Source of the DNA: Bipolaris cookei
Lineage: Eukaryota > Ascomycota > Dothideomycetes > Pleosporales > Pleosporaceae
DNA length: 64,000 bases
Reading direction: 5' to 3'
Assembly: GCA_002286855.1 (NCBI GenBank)
Contig: NRSV01000036.1
Coordinates: 298,019 to 362,018, forward strand
Part shown: positions 56,457-64,000 of the stretch, piece after piece
Position numbering within the stretch: position 1 is the stretch's first letter
Layout: each line of letters begins with the position of its first letter
Made by a program: the position numbers and the translations under genes
Notes under the pieces: generated by a model
Database searches by the model: none
Told to the model about the DNA's origin: nothing
Seen by the model: the letters and a program-made list of their open reading frames with translations, nothing else

Positions 56457-58298
56457 ATGTCATCGTCGGAAAAATACGCTTCCTCCTCTACTCCCGATAT
56501 ATCGTCGTCGGCAAAACTTTCACTCGACAACAACGCCCAAATGAACGACACACAATTAAGACGCTCTCAGAGTCCAGTCCTCGACGAGAAGCCGCTAGAG
56601 ATGACAGAGACGATAGAGGACGTAGGACCAGAGTATGAGCGTAAGATCCATGGTATCAAGTGGGTCATGACCGTTGGAGCCATTCTCTCCTGCGTCTTCC
56701 TCTACGCTCTCGACACAACCGTGGTGGCAGATATACAGCCGAATATCATTGCGTCTCTAGGAGACTTCGAAAAGTTTCCATGGCTTGCCACGGCCTACGC
56801 CCTTCCATCCACTGCGTTGGTACTCATCCAGTCCAAGATGTACGGAATTTTCGACATCAAATGGCTCTACTTCGGTTATGTCGTCTGCTTCGAGGTCGGC
56901 AGTGCCATTTCTGCAGCTTCTCCAACCATGGATTCCCTCATCGTTGGGCGCATGATTGCTGGTGTTGGCGGTTGCGGCATCTACGTCGGCTCCTTAACAT
57001 TCTTCAGCGTTATAACTACCCCCAAAAAACACCCTCTCTACATTTCTCTCATCTCTCCCACATGGGGAATTGGAACTGTCCTGGGCCCCATCGTAAGTAT
57101 TTTCCACTTTGCCTGTTATATCGCATGTGCATGACTGACTTTATGTACAAAGGTCGGCGGAGGATTTGCCGAAAATAGCCTCGGGTGGCGATGGGGTTTT
57201 TACATCAACCTCTTGATCTTCGCCCTGGCTGGACCCATCCTTGTCTTCATCTTGCCTCCGATTGATTTCGCAAAGGGCCAGTCCGCCAAAAAGAGGTTAG
57301 GTAAGGTTGACTGGCTTGGACTAGGTGTATGGACTGGCTGGTGCGTCTCCTTCTTCATGGCTGTCACCTATGGCGGAACCCTTTTCGAATGGGATTCTCA
57401 CAGCATGGTCATCCTTTGGGTCTTTGTGGGCGTTCTCGCCATCGCCTTTGCCATGACCCACAAGTTTCACCCCTTCGTAGACGTGGAAAACCGACTCTAC
57501 CCTAGTCACCTACTACGAAACTTCAAGCTGGGAATTCTGCAAGTTGCCACTTTCTCTGCTGCTGCGGCTGTTTACATCCCCATCTACTACGTCCCGCTCT
57601 TCTTCCAGTTCGCCAAAGGCGAGTCTCCCGTGGACGCTGCTGTCAAACTCCTTCCTTTTGTCGTCATGATCTCCACCATGGCCATTCTCAACGGCATCTT
57701 CATGTCGAGATGGGGCTACTACATGCCTTGGTTTCTTGTGGGCTCGCTTCTGGCTGTTGCTGGAGGTGCACTCATGTACACTGTCGACGCGGATACAAAC
57801 GTCTCGGCTATTTACGGATACAGCGTGCTGTTGGGTATCGGCGGAGGTTGCTTCATGATCACCGCCTTTGGTTGTGTCTCGGACATTGTTGCGCCCAAGG
57901 ACATTTTCAACGCGATTGGTGTCATCAGCCTCATCCAGTGTATCGGAATTACCCTCTTCCCCTCTCTCAGCGGCAGCGTATTCCAGAATGTGGGCGCCCA
58001 GTATATCGCTCCGCTCCTGCCATCGGACTTTACTAGCAATCCGCGCGTAATCCTTGCTGGCGCGAGCAGCCCAGAGTGGAAGAGCTTCTCTCCAGATGTA
58101 CAAGGTCTGCTTACGAATGCCATTGTGGATGCTATGAGCAACGTTTACATCATGACCATTATTGCCAGTGGTGTCACAGCTCTTCTCTCGCCCTTCCTTG
58201 GTGTAAGTGTGCTTCATTGATATTGAATAAAGCACAATTTGCTGACATTGTTGTAGTTCCGCAAAGTGGGTGGTGGGCAGATTGCAGCCATGGCTTGA
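56457..58298 (+). CDS. MFS drug/metabolite exporter, DHA2-like
   Basis: Three exons (56457-57092, 57153-58202, 58257-58298) encode 575 residues. A hydrophilic N terminus (~70 residues) precedes the first membrane segment. The motif LDTTVVADIQPNIIASLGDF in the first helix region is typical of the DHA2 (14-helix) exporters, and FAENSLGWRWGFYINLLIF is the familiar GWRWxFxIN block. The segments continue to SGVTALLSPFLG, and the last exon adds FRKVGGGQIAAMA. Such proteins export toxins, drugs or metabolites across the plasma membrane by proton antiport. It is divergent from the SDR gene and near a monooxygenase, which fits export of a modified small molecule, but that is inference. Confidence 0.9.
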
Positions 58299-59665
58299 GA
58301 TGGCTTAAGATGATGCATTGGCAATTAACTTTGGGCGGCGAGGTTCACCTGAAGGTGGAGTCGAGAAGCTTGATGGGTGGAAAGGCACAGTTTCACTTTG
58401 TCCCCTTACTGAAACGATTCCTTGGTGTTTTTTCACGAGTCAGCTCAACGTTTTATATGGGGTTTTACAGCATTTCGATTCGATAATAACTCCCGCTTAC
58501 GGCATACGGTACGTTAGAGACATGTGATAAAAGATATAGTTAGGAGTATGTAAATGAATGGAGATGATTCAGATTCACAATAGAAGATATTGGATTCAAC
58601 ACTTGTTGACGCTACGTATGACAAATTTTACCGTGTGCTCATCTTGACTAGAATTTTGCAAGCCCAACACTTCTGCATCTATGTTTCATTTCACCATACC
58701 AGATTGCCATACAAAGGAGATGAATTTAACTCTATTTATTACTCATGTGAATAGTCGTTAATTACCGAAGAACTAGCCTTTCCTGCCAAGTATCATATGT
58801 CAATCTTCGCTTCCATCCCAAGAACACGTTAAACGCAAACATTCAATGACTTCGACGTCCAATTGATTTATGCCAGCCGAAATTTATATAGGCACAGGCA
58901 ACTGATTATTCATTCTATTTAAACGTAACTTCAAGTGTTTGATTCTCATACAAAATTTTTAACTAGCATATCCGCAGTCACAGCCATAGCTACTGAACGG
59001 CAGCCTTACATCTCGCATTCTTCTCAACCATAAATCTCAATAACACAGATAGTCTCCATAGATTGATAATCTAGAACCAAAACAGGTCGAAACCACAAAT
59101 ACCGCGAACACATTCCAATAGGATGTCCGGATTCCAGGTTACACCGACACCATCGGGGTCTTGGCATTTCTTGGGATGCATGCAGGCAGGCAACGGGTGA
59201 TGCAGCAGCAATCGGAGCATGACGGCATGCAAAATTTGCAATTGCCTCACTCCAAGAGTTTAGTTTCAAATACATAAATTCACACACCCTATCGGTGCGG
59301 AGATATTCGGACAGAGTAGTCGGATCCCGTGGACATGGATGTCATCGCTGAAGCCATTATCTCTGCACGAACAAACCCTTGGCTCGAGCATCCCCAAGTC
59401 TCCGATGGACTGAAATTTTGACCACCATGCAGTCAGTGTCGGGAATCGGCGGCTGAAGTGTCATGCAGTCATGGTCAGGGTGGCTACGGATACTGGAGCA
59501 GAAAGTTTCGCGTGCTATGGCCATATGGATTGTATATCAGCTCCAGCAATGCTTAAAACATTCCATTTCACTTTGAAAGTACAGAACCCTACACTCGAAG
59601 AGCTGTTTGTTTCATTGTTAATATCAAATTTCTATCTCGAGCCCTTTATTCACCATTCCGTCGCC
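58299..59665. other. Intergenic region, partly AT-rich
   Basis: No gene was recognised. The middle part (58540-59000) is AT-rich compared with the genes on either side. The last 200 bases are the promoter of the DUF2306 gene. Confidence 0.5.
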
Positions 59666-60852
59666 ATGACCAAATCAGAAGACGCCCAGAACACCAGTGT
59701 AGCAAGTTCCATATCTGAGACGAAAGAAAATACCAATAAATACGCAGTTGCATATTCCAAAGTATATAGATTCTTCGGATTCAATCGCGGATACAACTTC
59801 CCGCTATGTAAGTTTGCCAGCTGAACCTTTCCCTTTTGTCCAAGGCACAAAACTAACAATATCACTCTAGGGGTAATCTTCGCCGGCGGCATGCTCGGAT
59901 TCTCGCTCTCCCGCCTTGGAGATCTAGACTACGACGGCTACTTCAAAAAGCACTTTGCCCTCGTTCCCGGCTACTGGTACTACTTCCGCAGCGGGTCCTA
60001 CCGCTACGGCATGCTGATCCACCTCTCCTGCATCCTCCCCGCCGGCATCCTCATGACCTTCCAATTCACACCCGCCATCCGCCACAAATTCCTTTTGTTT
60101 CACCGCCTCAACGGCTACATCATCTACCTCTTATGTCTCATCAGCAATGCTGGCGCGTTCGTCGTCATACGGCATAAGCAGGGCGGAAACCGCATCACGA
60201 GCCATGCGGTGGAGACGCTCATGGTGGTCATTACCACGATTGGGATTTTCATGGCGTGGTGGAATATCCGGCGCAAGCAGATTGAACAGCATCGTGCGTG
60301 GATGATTCGAACCATGTTTTACATGGGTGTTACGATTACGGCACGCGTAATCAATTTTGCTGCTACGCCCATTATTACACGCATTGGTAGCTACTGGTCT
60401 GTCTGGATGTGTGACGAGATTAATTTTCTTTACATGAATTATGGGCTGGAGTTTCCCAGGGCGGACTACCCGGAGTGTATCCTGCCGGATGGATCGCTGG
60501 ATCGCTGGAAGCGTGTTGCGGTTGCTGCGAGGGAAAGTTCAAATCGCTTGGAGGAGCTTGGTGCGAGTGTTGTGTCGCCTTTTGGAACAATGGTAAGTTT
60601 GTCCTTGAATACTACTGGTAATACGTGAGATTAGCTTCATGCGACTAATAGTTTGTGATTCAGTTGTGGATTTGCCTGTTTCTTCATATGGTTGGCGTGG
60701 AGTTGTATCTGCGAATGACTCCCAGAGAAACTGAAAGACTTCGTCAAATCAGTTATGAAAAGCAGGTCGAGGCTGGTTATCGTAACCCAGGTAGTGCTGG
60801 GCTAGTCTTGGATCGATGGGGTGTTGCAGATAAGTGGACTCCTACAAAATAG
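59666..60852 (+). CDS. DUF2306-type membrane protein
   Basis: Three exons (59666-59807, 59871-60592, 60664-60852) encode 350 residues. About 40 hydrophilic residues precede the first membrane segment (PLWVIFAGGMLGFSLSRLGD). Then come YGMLIHLSCILPAGILMTFQ, the conserved HRLNGYIIYLLCLISNAGAF, a helix VVITTIGIFMAWWNIRRKQI and the diagnostic QHRAWMIRTMFYMGVTITAR, as in DUF2306 proteins. A final membrane helix (LWICLFLHMVGVELYLRM) is encoded by exon 3. These proteins are predicted to have six or so helices with conserved histidines, which could hold haem or metal; their role is not established. It is near the exporter gene and might belong to the same group. Confidence 0.87.
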
Positions 60853-61147
60853 GAAGGACGTGCTGGTAAAACGGATGGACACCGCTCTTGTTTGTGGCCT
60901 AGACGAGAGTTTGTTCGTTAGCAGAAGGGAGATCGTTTGATAAGATTAGATGGCATTGCTATTGGAAAGCAGTTGGTAAGTTTGGTGGATTAGAATCTAT
61001 GGAAGCTTCAAACTATGTGCCGTTGCGCTAGTAACGCAGATTATGAGGCCTCCGCCACCCACGCAGTGGCTTTTCTATGTGCTGAGAACTTAATCTTCTC
61101 ACAGATATCACTATATATGCTTTTTGTAGATTTGTTACATTGCGAGG
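60853..61147. other. 3' flank of the DUF2306 gene
   Basis: Short non-coding spacer up to the retrotransposon remains. The boundary of the repeat was not identified by terminal sequence. Confidence 0.45.
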
Positions 61148-62470
61148 TTATCTTAGGCCCACTAGCTGGCCAAAGAAGATAATACATATTGTGGCACGAT
61201 ACAAGTTGGAGCTCAGAAGATCAAGGGGCGATCCGCAATCGAGCTGGTAGAATAGAGCTGAAATTTGATCGCTGTATTGTGTCGAGGGAAGAAGGTGCCT
61301 ATCTACTCCGAAAAGAAATATTCTCCGCATTGCGAGGGTGTTTTTCGAGAGGTACTCGAACCGCTCCACGCTCAACATCAACCCTTCGAACTGCTTAATC
61401 AGCGTAGATACAGCCGGATCAATCTTTGGTACTACAGGCTTCGCTGGCTGTTGCTGAATCGGAATTATTCCAGGCGCTGGCTTTGGCTGATAGACCTGGG
61501 TAAACCCTTCTATCCGAAAGTTTTCTTGAATCTTCTCAGCATCCTTTCGGGCTTGAATCCTACTCACTGGAGAGTAGTCGGTAATCAGTGCATTAAGGCT
61601 CTCCTCTTGTTCGTGCTATTCTCGGAGAAACTCAAAGATTTTGGAAAGCTTGAAGCTTGAGAAGTCATCGAGTCTTGGCCGATCATTCTTCGGCATAAGA
61701 TGCATCACTTTCTCCATATCCTCTCTAGCTAGGCCTCTGAAGAACAGCGCACCCTTCTCTTGCTTAGTGACTTGGTTTCGGCTCTCAACCGCTGTGAAAT
61801 AGGTTACGAAGTTCTGGTAGTACTCCGAGATTCTTACGGCAGGCTGTCTTTGATGAATCTCGCTGATATAGCTCTTGATAAAGGATCGGGTGCCTCTCTT
61901 CCTGTTCTCATCCTGGCTAGCGTAGAAGCTCTTGAGCTCCGCTTGGTAACTGGCGCACGATACCTCTGGATCTAGATAGCTAGGAAGCTTTCAGATAAAT
62001 GCTTTATAGCGCTGTTGCTTTTGTGTCTTTTCTACCCACGACACCCTATCGCACTCAAAATTATACTCTAAGAACTCTGTAATGTTCTGGCCATTGAACT
62101 TTGGCGCGTTAGCATCGGTAGGCTCAAACCTTCCCTGATACCCCATCGCCATAGCCATGGCTAAATCTCTCCATAGTTCCCTCCAATTATCTCTTCTATT
62201 TTTCTCCAAAACTTACTCGCTTGGTCCTTCTGCTGACCAAAGCTTTTCCTCATCTCTTCCTAGCTTCGGGACTGTTCGGGGGTACTTCACCGCTTCTCTT
62301 TCACGGAGCTATCCCCTTTGTAAGTATCTGAAATCTGTTCTTTTCTGAATCTGCTCTGCTGCTAAACATTTTGACCCTCTTCTTCAGCGACTCGCTTTCG
62401 AGTCTGCTGCAATAGCCATAATTCTCCAGCTATTTCTCCTTCTTTAATAGATCGTCGATAGCCCCCTAGT
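61148..62470 (-). mobile_element. Retrotransposon gag-like fragment, decayed
   Basis: Read on the minus strand, a gag-like protein runs over ~1.2 kb: NRRDNWRELWRDLAMAMAMG, YQGRFEPTDANAPKFNGQNI, ELKSFYASQDENRKRGTRSF, YYQNFVTYFTAVESRNQVTK and KGALFFRGLAREDMEKVM, then FRIEGFTQVYQPKPAPG. This is the pattern of fungal LTR-retrotransposon gag. Stops at about 61991 (TGA) and 61660 (TAG where CAG is expected) break it, again consistent with C-to-T change. No zinc knuckle, protease or reverse transcriptase follows before 61148, so only part of the element is present. Its upstream side abuts the LINE tail. Confidence 0.65.
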
Positions 62471-64000
62471 TATTATTAATTCCATTTATAGTCCTGTATC
62501 AGCCGTTGGCTATGTAAGACTTTGGCCAAAGGCCGTTCTATCTAGTTCTTATTTACAATTTGGAGGTTTCTGCTATAGAGTGTAGCTAGGGTGCTTCGGC
62601 CTTTATCCAGCTAAGCTATTACTAGCTTTCTAGATGCCTGGTGCTAAAGAGCAGTTTGGTGACAGGGAGAGATGTAGGGCGGCTAAGCTGCCTTCCAGCG
62701 AGCTCTCTAGAGGGAAAGGAAATAGTACTAATAAACGCAAATAAAAGCAAATGTGTTTTTCTTCTTTTTCTTTCTTTCTTGCTGTTTTCTTTCTTGTTTT
62801 TATTCTTTTCTAATCTTCCTGGCCTAGGTACCACTTTCTTGTTCCTATCTTCGTACTAGTAATAAAAGCTAAGGTAGCTTCTATACCACACGAAGTATGG
62901 TGTAGGAGTGGGAGTTTAAGTACTTTTTGGTCTGGCGTCTTTTTAAGCTGGTTTCTTTCTGCGCTATAGAAGCCGCAGTATAGAAGTAGATGCTCTGCTG
63001 TTTGTGGTCTCCCACATTGGCAGAGGTCTGTTTCTCTTCTATTTACTCTCTTTAGGTAGGAGTTAAAGTATCCGTGTCCTATCTCAAGGGAGTAGAAAGA
63101 GCTTGAAATCTCTCTTTTCGTGCCTCTTGGGATTGCTAGTTGGTTTTTGAGCTTTAGATCGAAGATAGCTCCATAGCTAGTCTTCTTTTTCTCTTGCTTT
63201 TTCCCTATACTCTCTCCACTCTTCTGCTTGGCTAGCTCGTTGAAGGAGTTTGATCTTAGTACCTAGAAAGGCTAGACTTGTTTGTGATTTTTTGGTGCTT
63301 GTTTTGTAGCTTCCTTTGCTAAGGAGTCAGCTTTTTCGTTTCCTTCTATATCTGTATGGCCTGGAGCCCATTTCAAGAAGATCTTTGCTTTTTTGTTACG
63401 GATAGCTTTTGCTGCTTTTTGGCACCGAATTACCCACTGTTAGCCAGGCTTATCTGATAGGCTTTGGAGCTTGTAGATTGCGGCCTGGTTGTCAGCGTAA
63501 ACGTGGATGTTTTGGTCTTTAGTGGCAGTTTTAGCAGCGTACTCGAAGGCCATTGCAATTCCTTCAAGCTCTCCATTATAGACGAGTTGGTTGTCGCCTA
63601 TATTCTCTTTTCTTGCGTAGATTTTTTCTTGGTTTGGGTTATAGACTGCTAAGCCCACTCCTATCCCATCTCCGTCTTTAGTTTTAGAGGCGTCTGAGTA
63701 GATTACTATAGAGTTATCCTCTATCATTTGGATGTAATCCTTGTGCGCGGCTGCCTCTTCTTCTTTCGATTTCTTTGATATAGAGATATTGTAGTTGAGA
63801 GAATTCCATGGTCTGAACTTGTATGGGATGATTTCTTTTATCTCTTGGGTAGATGGGATGGAGCTCGTGATAGCGCGTAGCTGTCTAGTCTTGTATGGCT
63901 TTTTTGATAGCTGAAGGGTTGTTTTTTGTAGCCTTGCAATAGCTTTTGTAATTGGATGGGTTGGAGCTAGTTGTATAGCTCGCAGAGCGTATTTTCGATT
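62470..64000 (-). mobile_element. LINE (Tad1-like non-LTR retrotransposon), 3' part with RNase H, continues past the window
   Basis: On the minus strand the frame entering from 64000 leads into an RNase H domain: SIVIYSDASKTKDGDGIGVG, LVYNGELEGIAMAFEYAA, IHVYADNQAAIYKLQSL, then after a TAA at 63440 (Gln expected) WAPGHTDIEGNEKADSLAKE. The acidic residues of YSDAS, NGELEG, YADNQ and TDIEG are the catalytic set. Downstream, CQCGRPQTAEHLLLYC is the Cys/His motif common at the end of fungal LINE ORF2. The 3' UTR ends in a simple tail (complement of ttattattaattcc) at ~62470. Reverse transcriptase would lie beyond the window. The copy is damaged by stops, so it is unlikely to be active itself. Confidence 0.85.

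Noticed and set aside
1..64000. tRNA genes, rRNA, CRISPR arrays or bacterial operons
   Set aside because: No tRNA B-box-like motif or repeat array was noticed by eye, and spliceosomal introns throughout show the DNA is eukaryotic. A tRNA scan could still find something missed.

Overview
The window looks like nuclear DNA of a filamentous ascomycete, most likely a Dothideomycete of the Pleosporales type. The evidence is the short introns (about 45-160 bp, GT..AG, with CTAAC-like branch sites), the protein families present, and transposon remains whose stop codons fit C-to-T decay like that left by repeat-induced point mutation (RIP). The species cannot be fixed from sequence alone. Exon structures were joined by hand from splice signals and checked for reading frame. 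They are models, not transcript-supported annotations.

Layout. 1-14.5 kb is a dense housekeeping block: the C-terminal part of a Rap1-type telomere protein, the SUMO ligase Nse2, a mitochondrial oxoglutarate/dicarboxylate carrier, F-actin capping protein alpha, two conserved-looking proteins of unknown function, an Lsb5-type VHS/GAT endocytic adaptor and a 42-residue cysteine-rich peptide gene. 14.5-29 kb is sparser: a nine-exon Zn2Cys6 transcription factor, a small single-pass membrane protein, a seven-exon 1,549-residue coiled-coil protein, and a 58-residue mitochondrial ribosomal protein bL33m split over three exons. 29-45 kb is accessory and repeat-rich: a decayed sugar-transporter pseudogene, a secreted S10 carboxypeptidase, a pogo/Fot1-type transposon carrying a hAT-type MITE, a LINE 3' fragment carrying a solo LTR, a secreted S8 subtilase, and a large membrane protein gene with one in-frame stop. 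45-61 kb holds a frame-broken small gene, a Prm10/ThrE-family membrane protein, and a group of FAD monooxygenase, short-chain dehydrogenase, MFS exporter and DUF2306 membrane protein. 61-64 kb is a retrotransposon nest: a gag-like fragment into which a LINE has apparently inserted.

How the genes relate. Rap1 and Nse2 both act in chromosome and telomere maintenance, and cap1 and Lsb5 both act at cortical actin, but fungal neighbours are usually not co-transcribed, so proximity alone is weak evidence. The monooxygenase-dehydrogenase-MFS group could be a small catabolic or tailoring-plus-export cluster. No backbone synthase or cluster regulator lies with it in this window. The two secreted proteases flank the transposon-rich patch.

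No clearly new multi-gene system was found. The best leads are the nested insertions with intact target-site duplications, the cysteine-rich peptide, the large coiled-coil protein and the oxidoreductase/transporter group.
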